Position numbers and translations under genes: made by a program. A stretch of DNA of 12,877 nt from an uncultured bacterium (lineage in GTDB: Bacteria; Armatimonadota; Zipacnadia; Zipacnadales; Zipacnadaceae): NCBI GenBank assembly GCA_937928475.1, contig CALFVE010000177.1, positions 1-12,877 of the forward strand, read 5' to 3'. Positions within the stretch are counted from its first letter, which is position 1. Each line of letters begins with the position of its first letter. A model generated the notes under the pieces. The model ran no database searches, was not told where the DNA came from, and saw nothing but the letters and a program-made list of their open reading frames with translations. Positions 5,276 through 12,877 of this stretch are shown one piece after another.

Positions 5276-8200
5276 ATGCGCATGCTCGCGGAGGTCGTCA
5301 CTCGCGGTCAGGCCCTTAAGTTCGCCATCGCAGTGCTGGCGTTGGCCTCCTTGATCGTCGCTTGGGGGTTTCTCAGCCCGGTCATCGGCCAGGAAGCACC
5401 GCTCAGTCCTCTGGGTATCACCCTCGTGGGCCCACGTCAGTTCCTCAGCGACAGCCCGGCGGCGCTCCGGGTCATCGTCTTCAACCACGCCGAGGGGCGG
5501 CCAGCCGGGGAGGCGACTGTCTCCCTGCGCCTGGCGCGGGTGGGCCAACTAGCAACCACCCGCCTCTTCATCGGTCGCACCAATGCCCAGGGCACCCTGG
5601 ACGCATCCTTCCGCATCCCGGCGCTAGAGCCAGGCGATTACAACCTGGTCATCGCCGCCACCAGCGGCCCGCATCGGGAGCAGATTGAGCAGCGCATTCA
5701 GATCGTCCGCGCCTACCGCGTGCTGCTCACTACTGACAAGCCCATCTACCAGCCCAATCAGGTAATGCACCTGCGGGCGCTGGTGCTGCGGGTCCCCGAC
5801 CTGCGGGCGGTGGGCGATATGCCGCTCACCCTGGAGGTCGCCGACGGCAAGGGAAACAAAGTCTTCAAGTACGTGGGTAAGACCAACGCCTACGGCATCG
5901 CCTTCGCCGACTTCCAGTTGGCCGATGAGGTCAACATGGGTCGGTACAAGATTCGCGCGATTGTGGAGGAGCAGACGACCGAGAAGACGGTCACGGTCGA
6001 GCGCTATGTTCTCCCCAAGTTCAAAGTCAGCCTCCAGACGAACCGCAACTTCTACCTGCCGGGCAATCAGGTCGAGGGCACCTTGCAGGCGGACTACTTC
6101 TTCGGCAAGCCAGTAGCGGGCGCGCAGGTGACTATCGTCGCCAAGACCTTCGATGTCGCCTACCAGGAAATCCAGCGCATCGAAGGCAAGACCGACGAGG
6201 AGGGCGCTTTCCGCTTCGACCTGGAGGTGCCCTTGCACCTGGTGGGGCAGCCGCTGGAGCAGGGGCAGGCCTTCATCCAGTTTGATGTGGAGGTCACGGA
6301 CACCGCCGAGCATACGGAGAGCATCGTGAAGACGGTAGCAGTCGCCGGGGCGCCGGTGATGATCAACGCAGTGCCCGAGGCCGGAGACCTGATTCCGGGG
6401 CAAGAGAACGTAGTCTACCTGCTGGTCAGCACCCCCGACGGCAAGCCGGCGCAAGCGACGGTGACAGTGGTGTCCGCCGAAGTTGAGGGTGAGCAGAAGG
6501 TCGAGATTGTCGAGGCCAGGGCGCGCACCGACGCTGTAGGCTGCGCCTCGGTGCGCTTGAGAGTTCCGAAACTGGAGGCCGGCAGCCTGCCTCGCCGAGG
6601 CTTCATGTGGCGCGGCAGCGACTATGCTCCACCGCTGCGGCTAAGGGTACAAGCGGCGACTCCCAACGGCGAGAAGGTGGAGCGCGAGATCGCGCTGGAC
6701 GCTCGGCCGCAATCGGGCGGCAGTCTGCTCCTGCGCACTGACCGGGCTCTCTACAACGTCGGCGGCGAGGTCCAGGCGGTAGCCTTCACCTCGCCGGCGG
6801 AGCGCGGCACGGTCTACTTTGATGTCATCAAGGATAAGCAGACCATGCTTACCCGCGCGGCGGACGTAGTCAACGGACAAGCGCGCTTGACCTTTTCCCT
6901 CTCCCCCGACCTATCTGGGTCGGTTTTCTTGAGCGCCTATCGCATCATGCCGGACAACAACATCGTTCGCGACACGCGCCCCCTGTACATCGAGCCGGCC
7001 AAGGACCTGAACATCAAGGTTGCCCCGGACCAGGACACTTACCAGCCTGGCGGCGAGGCCAAAATCGGGTTTACGGTCACCGACAGCGGCGGGGCACCGG
7101 TGGCGGCGGCGCTGGGCGTAAATATCGTGGACGAAAGCGTCTTCGCGCTCCAGGAACTCCAGCCGGGGATGGAAAAGGTCTACTTCTACCTGGAGCAGGA
7201 GCTCATGAAGCCGCGCTACGAGATTCATGGGCTGGAGTTGCCGGGAATCGTCACCGAGGCGGTGAAGCCAGGGCCAGTAGTCCCGCTGCTCGAGGACGCC
7301 TCGCGGCAGCAAGCGGCGCGGCTGCTCTTCGCGACGGCCACCGTGCCGGACCTGCCCACCGTCTTCGTGGATTCCTACAGTGATCGCCTGGCCCGGGCGC
7401 GCGAAAAGTGGACGGAGATGATGCGTCCGCTGGTCGAGCACATCCAGAAGGCGATCGAGGCCTATCGCAACGCCCATGACGGTGAGCCGCCCTCTGCAGA
7501 GGAGGGGGTGACCGCGCTGATTCGGGGCGGGTATCTGAAACAGAAAGACCTGCTCGACCCCTGGGGCAACCGCATGACGGTCGGCCCCGCCGACGAGGAT
7601 CGGTTCTATTACGCTATGGTCTTCTCCCCCGGGCCGGACGGGAAGCCGAACACCGAGGATGACCTGTACCTCTACAGTTTCGACCCCGGCTTTGCCTTCG
7701 CGACCGCCGAGCAGGCGCGCGAAGGCCGCTGGGGCGGGATGAAGATGCGGGACGGCGTGGTTTTCGCCATGCCCCTAGCCGAGGCAGGTGCAGCCGGACC
7801 CGCGGGACCGCCAGATGCGCTGCCAACCCCGCCGCCCATGCCTCCCGGCGAAGCGCCTGTGCCTACGACGGCGCCCGGCCTGCCGGAGAAGGAGAGCGTG
7901 CGGGTGCGGCAGTTCTTCCCGGAGACGATGTTCGTGGAGCCGGCGCTGATTACTGGGCCTGACGGGAAGGCCACGCTCAGCGTACCGATGGCCGATTCGA
8001 TCACTACTTGGCGGCTGACCGCGCTGGCCAACTCGGCGCAGGGACTGCTCGGGTCCACTACCTCGGGCCTGCGTTGCTTTCAGGACTTCTTCATTGACAT
8101 TGACCTGCCCGTGGCCCTGACTCAGGGCGACCAGGTCTCCATTCCGGTCGCGATATACAACTATCTGCCGGACAAGCAGACGGTCCGCCTGGAGATCACG

Positions 8201-10018
8201 AAAGAGGACTGGTTCGACCTGAAGTCGGAGCCCGCCGTGGAGATGGAGATTCTGGCCAATAACGTCAACGTGCGCTACTTCACCATCGTCGCCCAGCGGC
8301 TCGGCGATCACAAACTGACCGTGCACGGCCTGGGGACCAAGATGAGCGACGCGATTACCCGCTCGATTCGTATTGAGCCGGACGGCAAGCGCACCGAGGC
8401 CTCGATCAGCGACCGGCTGGAGCGCACGGTCACGCAGGCCGTCACCATCCCTGCTGAGGCCATTCCCGAAGCGAGCAACCTGTTCGTGAAGATCTTCCCC
8501 GGCATCTTCAGCACCATCGTGGAGGGCATGGACGCCATCTTCCAGATGCCCTTCGGGTGTTTTGAGCAGACCTCCTCGGCCACCTACCCCAACATCCTGG
8601 CCCTGGACTACATGAAGACGGTCGGCCAGATCACGCCGGAGATCCAGATGAAGGCGCAGGGGTTCATCAATACCGGCTACCAGCGCCTGGTCTCCTATGA
8701 GGTGCCAGGCGGCGGCTTCTCCTGGTTCGGAGACGCTCCGGCCAACCAGATCCTCACCGCTTATGGGCTGATGGAGTTCGCCGACATGGCCAAGGTGCAC
8801 CCGGTGGACGAGAGCATCATCGGCCGCACTCAGCAGTGGTTGCTCAAGCAGCAGCAGCCCAGCGGGGCCTGGAAGCCGGACAAGGAATACTTGCACCAGG
8901 AGTCCTGGGGGCGGATTCAGAACCAGGAACTCCCCCCCACCTCATACATCACCTGGGCGCTCGCCTGGTCCGGCTACAAGGGGGCGGAACTGGACAGCGC
9001 CGTCGGCTTCCTGCTGGAGAACCGCCAGCAGGCGAAAGACCCCTATGTGCTCGCCATGCTGGCCAACGCCCTGGTTACCGTGGACAATGCCCGCCGGCAA
9101 GGAAAACTCAGTCCGACTACGGTAGAGGTGCTCGATTCGCTCTTGGCCCAGGCCAAGCGCAAGGACGGGAAGACCTGGTGGGAGACGGAGATGACCGGCT
9201 TCACCCACAGCAGTGGGAAACAAGCGGACCTGGAGACGACGGGCATGGCGGCGATCGCGTACATCACCGCTGGGCAGTACCCCGACGTTGCGAGCGAGAT
9301 TCTCAACTACCTGGTGGCGAACAAGGACCCGCGGGGGACCTGGGGCTCGACGCAAGCAACGGTACTGGCTCTGCGTGCACTAGTGCTCAGCACCGGCTCC
9401 CGCACAACCAAAGTGAGCGGGAACGTCGAGGTGTTGGTCAACGGAGAGCCGGCGGGCACGCATAAACTTACCCCGGAGAACGCCGATGTAGTCTGGCAGG
9501 TGGACTGCAAGCCGCATGTGAAGCCGGGCGCAAATCAAGTGGAAATTCGCTTCGCGGGCGAGGGAACGACGCTGTACCAGATCGTGTCCCGCTACTACCT
9601 GCCCTGGGAGCGGGTGCCCAAGCCAGCAACGGAACTGCTCAGCATCAAAGTGGACTATGACCGCACCCGCCTAGCAACCAACGACGAGGTCACGGCCAGG
9701 GTAACGGTGACCAACAACACGTCCGCCACCACCAGCATGATCATTGTGGACTTGGGCATCCCGCCAGGCTTCACGGTCAACTACGAGGACTTCGAGGCGC
9801 TGGTCAAGGAGGGCACCATCAATAAGTACAATCCGACCAGCCGGCAGGTGATTGTGTACCTAGAGAAACTAGAGCCGAAGCAGAAGGTGCAGTTCGACTA
9901 CCGGTTGAAGGCGCGCTTCCCGATCCGGGCGCAGTCGCCGGTGACAACGGTGTACGAGTATTACAACCCGGAGAACCGTGCCGAGGCTGTGCCTCGGAGT
10001 CTAGTGGTGGAGGGCTAA
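5276..10018 (+). CDS. Secreted thioester alpha-2-macroglobulin with GspG-like domain in the bait-region position
   Basis: A 1580-residue protease trap. A signal peptide (1 to about 38, ending VIGQEA) has no lipobox Cys, so the protein is probably exported and unlipidated or held by its N-terminal helix. Macroglobulin (MG) domains follow: TDKPIYQPNQ near 155 (MG2), YVLPKFKVSLQTNRNFYLPG from 244 (MG3), TDRALYNVGGEVQ near 487, and VDESVFALQ at 618-626 (MG6). Residues about 710-805 then resemble the GspG pseudopilin head (EAYRNAHDGEPP, DPWGN at 761-765, GPDGKPNTEDDL), followed by a proline-rich stretch (about 835-875). The MG7-type block starts at VRQFFPETMF. The thioester motif GCFEQ has Cys1095 and Gln1098, and the helical thioester domain continues with NTGYQR. 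The last about 150 residues (MIIVDLGIPPGF, YEYYNP) match the receptor-binding domain of animal A2M. A penicillin-binding protein 1C gene, the common bacterial neighbour, is absent here. It likely defends the envelope against foreign proteases. Confidence 0.93.
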   Translation: MRMLAEVVTRGQALKFAIAVLALASLIVAWGFLSPVIGQEAPLSPLGITLVGPRQFLSDSPAALRVIVFNHAEGRPAGEATVSLRLARVGQLATTRLFIGRTNAQGTLDASFRIPALEPGDYNLVIAATSGPHREQIEQRIQIVRAYRVLLTTDKPIYQPNQVMHLRALVLRVPDLRAVGDMPLTLEVADGKGNKVFKYVGKTNAYGIAFADFQLADEVNMGRYKIRAIVEEQTTEKTVTVERYVLPKFKVSLQTNRNFYLPGNQVEGTLQADYFFGKPVAGAQVTIVAKTFDVAYQEIQRIEGKTDEEGAFRFDLEVPLHLVGQPLEQGQAFIQFDVEVTDTAEHTESIVKTVAVAGAPVMINAVPEAGDLIPGQENVVYLLVSTPDGKPAQATVTVVSAEVEGEQKVEIVEARARTDAVGCASVRLRVPKLEAGSLPRRGFMWRGSDYAPPLRLRVQAATPNGEKVEREIALDARPQSGGSLLLRTDRALYNVGGEVQAVAFTSPAERGTVYFDVIKDKQTMLTRAADVVNGQARLTFSLSPDLSGSVFLSAYRIMPDNNIVRDTRPLYIEPAKDLNIKVAPDQDTYQPGGEAKIGFTVTDSGGAPVAAALGVNIVDESVFALQELQPGMEKVYFYLEQELMKPRYEIHGLELPGIVTEAVKPGPVVPLLEDASRQQAARLLFATATVPDLPTVFVDSYSDRLARAREKWTEMMRPLVEHIQKAIEAYRNAHDGEPPSAEEGVTALIRGGYLKQKDLLDPWGNRMTVGPADEDRFYYAMVFSPGPDGKPNTEDDLYLYSFDPGFAFATAEQAREGRWGGMKMRDGVVFAMPLAEAGAAGPAGPPDALPTPPPMPPGEAPVPTTAPGLPEKESVRVRQFFPETMFVEPALITGPDGKATLSVPMADSITTWRLTALANSAQGLLGSTTSGLRCFQDFFIDIDLPVALTQGDQVSIPVAIYNYLPDKQTVRLEITKEDWFDLKSEPAVEMEILANNVNVRYFTIVAQRLGDHKLTVHGLGTKMSDAITRSIRIEPDGKRTEASISDRLERTVTQAVTIPAEAIPEASNLFVKIFPGIFSTIVEGMDAIFQMPFGCFEQTSSATYPNILALDYMKTVGQITPEIQMKAQGFINTGYQRLVSYEVPGGGFSWFGDAPANQILTAYGLMEFADMAKVHPVDESIIGRTQQWLLKQQQPSGAWKPDKEYLHQESWGRIQNQELPPTSYITWALAWSGYKGAELDSAVGFLLENRQQAKDPYVLAMLANALVTVDNARRQGKLSPTTVEVLDSLLAQAKRKDGKTWWETEMTGFTHSSGKQADLETTGMAAIAYITAGQYPDVASEILNYLVANKDPRGTWGSTQATVLALRALVLSTGSRTTKVSGNVEVLVNGEPAGTHKLTPENADVVWQVDCKPHVKPGANQVEIRFAGEGTTLYQIVSRYYLPWERVPKPATELLSIKVDYDRTRLATNDEVTARVTVTNNTSATTSMIIVDLGIPPGFTVNYEDFEALVKEGTINKYNPTSRQVIVYLEKLEPKQKVQFDYRLKARFPIRAQSPVTTVYEYYNPENRAEAVPRSLVVEG

Positions 10019-10038
10019 GGCTCCGGCGGGACAGCCTT
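10017..10038. terminator. Hairpin at the macroglobulin stop codon
   Basis: AAGGCT (10017-10022) pairs with AGCCTT (10033-10038) around a GC-rich 10-base loop, beginning within the TAA stop codon. It is the first of two adjacent hairpins in this convergent gap and lacks a real T-tract. Confidence 0.35.
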
Positions 10039-10041
10039 CTG

Positions 10042-10073
10042 AGCCTGTGCCTCTGCGTCTGCAGGCGCAGGCT
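10042..10073. terminator. Strong hairpin between convergent genes, likely bidirectional terminator
   Basis: AGCCTGTGCC (10042-10051) pairs with GGCGCAGGCT (10064-10073) over ten positions with one G-T wobble. The 12-base loop can form a further TGC/GCA stem. It lies between the ends of the macroglobulin gene (10018) and the sugar transferase gene (10130). Neither strand has a following T-run, so it may act with Rho or simply protect 3' ends. Confidence 0.5.
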
Positions 10074-10129
10074 GGAAAACTGCGCTACGCGCGAGGGTTG
10101 CACAGGCAGCAGCGGGCAAGCGCAAACCG

Positions 10130-10735
10130 TCAGTAAGCCCCGCGTCCGGTGAGCACCGCGGGAATGGTCTGCAAGAGTATCTTGAGGTCGAGCCAAAGGC
10201 TGCGGTGACGGACGTAATCAATATCCATCTGCACCCAGCGCTCGAAGGGGATGTCGGATCTGCCGCTCACCTGCCAGGTGCAGGTTAGCCCCGGCTTCAC
10301 CGCCAAACGTTCCCGCTGCCACGGTTCGTACCGGGCCACCTCCTCGGGAATGGGCGGCCGCGGCCCTACCAGGCTCATATCCCCCATCAGGACGTGCCAT
10401 AGTTGCGGCAGTTCGTCAATACTGGCCTTCCGGATGAACTTGCCGACGCGCGTAATGCGGGGGTCGGAACGGATCTTGAATACGGGCCCAATCGCTTCAT
10501 TCACTTGCGCCAGCGCCGCCTGCAGCTGCGTGGCGTCCTGGGTCATGGAGCGGACCTTCAGCATAATGAAGGGACGACCGTCTTTGCCGAGGCGCGGCTG
10601 CCGGTAAAAGACTGGACCCGGGCTGTCCAGCTTGACGGCGATGGCGGTGAGGAGAAGGATGGGGGTGGCCAGAATCAGGCCACAAACAGCAACGACAACG
10701 TCAATAACCCGCTTAATAGCCTCATAGGCGCTCAT
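10130..10735 (-). CDS. Polyprenyl-phosphate sugar-1-phosphate transferase (WcaJ/PglC-type catalytic domain)
   Basis: A 201-residue monotopic phosphoglycosyl transferase that moves a sugar-1-phosphate from a UDP-sugar to undecaprenyl phosphate, the first step in exopolysaccharide, capsule or O-antigen synthesis. One hydrophobic membrane segment (residues 12-35, after AYEAIKRVID) is followed by SPGPVFYRQPRLGKDG and KVRSM (usually KFRSM). Then come GPVFKIRSDPRITRVGKFIR, the catalytic Asp107-Glu108 pair within SIDELPQLW, GDMSLVGPRP, VKPGLTCTWQVSGRSD and the C-terminal LDLKILLQTIPAVLTGRGAY. Only the catalytic module is present; the four-helix N-terminus of WcaJ/WbaP is missing, as in ExoY- and PglC-like proteins. 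The start is ATG 10735: an upstream in-frame TTG at 10789 falls next to the -10 box of a good promoter and is unlikely to be translated. No other polysaccharide gene is in view, so the sugar is unknown. Confidence 0.93.
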   Translation of the reverse strand: MSAYEAIKRVIDVVVAVCGLILATPILLLTAIAVKLDSPGPVFYRQPRLGKDGRPFIMLKVRSMTQDATQLQAALAQVNEAIGPVFKIRSDPRITRVGKFIRKASIDELPQLWHVLMGDMSLVGPRPPIPEEVARYEPWQRERLAVKPGLTCTWQVSGRSDIPFERWVQMDIDYVRHRSLWLDLKILLQTIPAVLTGRGAY

Positions 10736-10778
10736 GCGACACCCGGCCTTGCTCCCCCCGGGATAATCGCGTGCTAAT

Positions 10779-10806
10779 ATTATAGACAAAATCGCGGACA
10801 GTTCAA
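10779..10806 (-). promoter_or_regulatory. Sigma70-like promoter of the sugar transferase gene
   Basis: On the minus strand TTGAAC (10806-10801) is separated by 16 bases from a perfect TATAAT (10784-10779). Transcription would start near 10772, leaving a leader of about 37 bases before ATG 10735 with GGGGGGAG and AAGG sites. It begins just after the kinase stop codon (10811) and is an AT-rich island in GC-rich DNA, so the transferase can be transcribed independently of the kinase gene. Confidence 0.65.
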
Positions 10807-10810
10807 GCCC

Positions 10811-12877
10811 CTAGCGTCCCCGGAAAGCATAGGCCTTGCCCGGCCCGGTGACCACGAAGACCTGGCCGAGGGAGATGGCGGGAGAACAGCGGACCTCTTC
10901 GCCGATCTCGTATTCCCACAAGCAGAGGCCGCTGGCGATCTCCACAGCCCGCAGGTACCCGTCGTGACTGCCACAGTAGACGAAGTTCTCGCTAATCGCA
11001 GGGGCACTGTCCACCCAGTCGCTGGTGCGGTACTCCCAGCGCAGGCTGCCGGTGCGCAGTTCCACGCAGTAAAGTGAGCCGTCCCGCGAGCCGAACACGG
11101 CGGCCTCGCCCACCGTGGCCGGCGTGCTGTGCACCTCGCCCTGGGTCTCGAACTCCCACAGCAAGCGCCCGGTGCTCTGCAGCAAACAGTAGACGCGATG
11201 GTCGGCGCAGCCAAACAATACCAGGTTGCTGTGCAGGCAAGGTCCGGAGGTCACCTCGCCGCCCGCTACGTACTCCCACTGCGTGATGCCGTCCACTGCG
11301 CTCAGGCAGAGCAGGCGGTTGCTCACTGTGCCGACGTAGAGGCGGTTGTTCCACAGAGCGGGAGAGGTGTAGACGCCTCCTTCTGCGGCCGCTGTCCATT
11401 GTAGGGAACCGCCCGAGGTGTCCAGGGCGTAGATTTGGCCCGTCTCGTCACCGAAGAAGACGGTGCGACCCCAGACCAGGGGGCTACTGGTGATGCGAGC
11501 GGGCGTTGGGTAGGTCCAACGGGCAGCCCCAGTGACGGCGTCTAGGCAGACCAGCTCCCGATCCACCGGCAGCAGCAGGGTTTCTCCAGCCACTATGGCG
11601 GGGGCCACCGCCAGTTCGCGGGTAAAGCGCTGCTGCCAGCGAGGCTGGCCGCGCAGCGCGTCCAGGGCCATCAGGTGGCCCCGCTCTCCTCCTCGCGGAG
11701 TTCCTGCCACTACATACACGACGCCATTGGCCACCACCGGGGGGGCGATGGACCACTCGGCTACCCCTCGCGTCCAGCGCAAGGTCAAGGGCGGGGCCAC
11801 TGATTCGGGCGAAAACCCGTTGCGGGTGGCGTTGCCCCCAGGCATCGGCCAGTTGTAGGTCTTGGGCCTCTCCTGCGAACGCCGCGCCCGATAGGCAGCC
11901 GCTATGCGATCCAGCTCAGCGAGTATTTGGGGGTCATCGCGCTGGAGAGCCGCGGCGCGCCGCAGACTGTTGAGCGCCTGTTCCAGCCGACCCGCCTTCT
12001 CATCCTGCCGGGCCTGCTGGAGCAGTTGCGCAGCAATGTGGCTGGCCTGAGCGGGGACCGCCGCTGGGCCCAGCGGTCGCGGCGTCGCTGGAGCCTCCTC
12101 CCCCGGTCGCCGCACCGCCAGAACGGAGGCACAGATGGGACAGGCGGGGTAGCGGAAAAGAGTCTGGTAGCCGCACCCTGTGCAGACGTGGCGAGGAGCC
12201 TGGCCGTAGGGACCGCTCTCTACCTCCTCGCGTACCCGGCGCAAGGCCTCGGCCGCCTCTGAAAAGGACGCGTACCTCTCCGGACGCTGGCGACTCAGAC
12301 ACTTGAGGATGACGGCTTCCAGGGATGCAGGCAAATCGCGCCGCACGGTGCGAGGAGGCGCGGGGGGCCGGTTGAGGATGTTGTGCACCAGTTCCGCCAC
12401 CGTCTTGCCGCTCACCGGACCTTGGCCGGTGGAGGCGAAGTAGAGGAACACCCCGAAGGAGTACAGGTCAGAGCGCTCATCGGCTGAGGCGGCATCAAGC
12501 AACTGCTCCGGAGCCATGTAGAAATACGTCCCCAGGCCCATCCCGGTCTGAGCCGCCTCGCTACGCGCCCCGTAGACTTTGGCAAGCCCGAAGTCGGTGA
12601 TCTTCAGTTGGCACTGCCGGGTGAGCATCATGTTCCCCGGCTTGAGGTCGCGGTGAATCACCCCGCGCTGCGCCGGGGAGATCTCGGCGGTGTGCACGTA
12701 CTGCATTCCGGAGCACACCTGCAGGGCAAAGTCCAGCAGTTGCGGTAGGAAAAGAACCCGCTCGCGGTTGAGCAGGTCCTGCACGTTGCCGCCATCCACA
12801 TATTCCAGGAAGAGGAAGGGCTGGCCCTCGATCTCGCGGTAGATGATGGCCTCGACGATGTGCGGATGTCGCCCCAG
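10811..12877 (-). CDS. Serine/threonine protein kinase with zinc ribbon, TPR-like segment and PQQ-type beta-propeller (N-terminus outside window)
   Basis: The last 688 residues of a PKN-type (Hanks-type) kinase; the ATP-binding glycine loop lies beyond the right edge. Numbering from the first visible residue, LGRHPHIV and FLFLEYVDGGNVQDLL are followed by the catalytic HRDLKPGN (75-82), the magnesium-binding DFG (95-97) and APE (122-124), so the visible catalytic core is intact. A four-cysteine zinc ribbon follows (Cys232, 235, 246, 249), then a Pro/Ala linker and a helical TPR-like segment (about 279-329). Residues 341-688 form a PQQ-type propeller that opens with WPMPGGNATRNGF and repeats blades such as GSLYCVELRTGSLRWEY. 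No transmembrane helix separates kinase and propeller, so the visible protein looks cytoplasmic. The propeller probably binds a partner rather than the PQQ cofactor. The reading frame stays open to base 12877, so the GTG at 12799 is internal and not the start. Confidence 0.92.
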   Translation of the reverse strand: MGRHPHIVEAIIYREIEGQPFLFLEYVDGGNVQDLLNRERVLFLPQLLDFALQVCSGMQYVHTAEISPAQRGVIHRDLKPGNMMLTRQCQLKITDFGLAKVYGARSEAAQTGMGLGTYFYMAPEQLLDAASADERSDLYSFGVFLYFASTGQGPVSGKTVAELVHNILNRPPAPPRTVRRDLPASLEAVILKCLSRQRPERYASFSEAAEALRRVREEVESGPYGQAPRHVCTGCGYQTLFRYPACPICASVLAVRRPGEEAPATPRPLGPAAVPAQASHIAAQLLQQARQDEKAGRLEQALNSLRRAAALQRDDPQILAELDRIAAAYRARRSQERPKTYNWPMPGGNATRNGFSPESVAPPLTLRWTRGVAEWSIAPPVVANGVVYVVAGTPRGGERGHLMALDALRGQPRWQQRFTRELAVAPAIVAGETLLLPVDRELVCLDAVTGAARWTYPTPARITSSPLVWGRTVFFGDETGQIYALDTSGGSLQWTAAAEGGVYTSPALWNNRLYVGTVSNRLLCLSAVDGITQWEYVAGGEVTSGPCLHSNLVLFGCADHRVYCLLQSTGRLLWEFETQGEVHSTPATVGEAAVFGSRDGSLYCVELRTGSLRWEYRTSDWVDSAPAISENFVYCGSHDGYLRAVEIASGLCLWEYEIGEEVRCSPAISLGQVFVVTGPGKAYAFRGR

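Noticed and set aside
7775..8896. Long open frame of 373 codons on the minus strand within the macroglobulin gene
   Set aside because: It is antisense to a strongly supported domain-rich gene, its translation shows no family motifs, and GC-rich coding DNA readily leaves such open shadow frames. The same applies to the frame at 5624-6454.
12797..12799. GTG at 12799 as start of the kinase gene
   Set aside because: The frame is open through to base 12877 and the residues before it (HPHIVEAI, FLFLEYV) are conserved kinase sequence, so the true start is outside the window.
1..12877. CRISPR arrays, tRNA/rRNA genes, insertion sequences, riboswitches
   Set aside because: Looked for on both strands; no regularly spaced repeats, no tRNA-like or rRNA-like sequence, no transposase motifs, and no gap long enough for a typical riboswitch with recognisable conserved cores.

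Overview
High-GC bacterial DNA with seven protein-coding genes, two of them cut by the window edges, and no RNA genes, insertion sequences or CRISPR arrays that I can see. The source is probably a diderm bacterium, because it carries a secreted alpha-2-macroglobulin, a lipoprotein and a lipid-linked sugar transferase. The CUT1-type permeases, the PKN-like kinase fused to a PQQ propeller, and a dispersed-repeat-like peptide inside one permease remind me of Armatimonadota, with Chloroflexota or Planctomycetota/Verrucomicrobiota as alternatives. This taxonomic guess is weak and rests on family memory, not on a search.

Left part (1-1772): the first codons of a MalF-type sugar permease on the minus strand lie head-to-head with a complete MalG-type permease on the plus strand, separated by a short spacer with an imperfect palindrome. 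The MalG-type protein has an unusually long external loop after its first membrane helix, and this loop contains an in-frame element with inverted ends.

Centre-left (1773-5139, minus strand): a two-gene, translationally coupled unit. The first gene encodes a ten-helix EamA/DMT transporter fused to a membrane sensor (helix, external domain, helix, HAMP) and ending in an unrecognised C-terminal domain without kinase or cyclase motifs. Its last codons overlap the start of a lipoprotein solute-binding protein of the ferric-iron/FbpA type, which has no cognate permease or ATPase in the window. These two genes look like a transport-plus-sensing module and are the best candidate here for an undescribed system.

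Centre (5276-10018, plus strand): a 1580-residue thioester alpha-2-macroglobulin with domain order like the animal proteins, including a C-terminal receptor-binding-like domain. Where the protease bait region would sit it carries a domain resembling the globular part of the type II secretion major pseudopilin GspG, followed by a proline-rich stretch.

Right part (10019-12877, minus strand): a small phosphoglycosyl transferase that starts surface-polysaccharide synthesis, preceded by a clear sigma70-like promoter, and upstream of it the 3' part of a serine/threonine kinase joined to a zinc ribbon, a TPR-like helical segment and a PQQ-type beta-propeller. The convergent gap between the macroglobulin and the transferase holds two hairpins. 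All intergenic gaps are shorter than about 140 bases.
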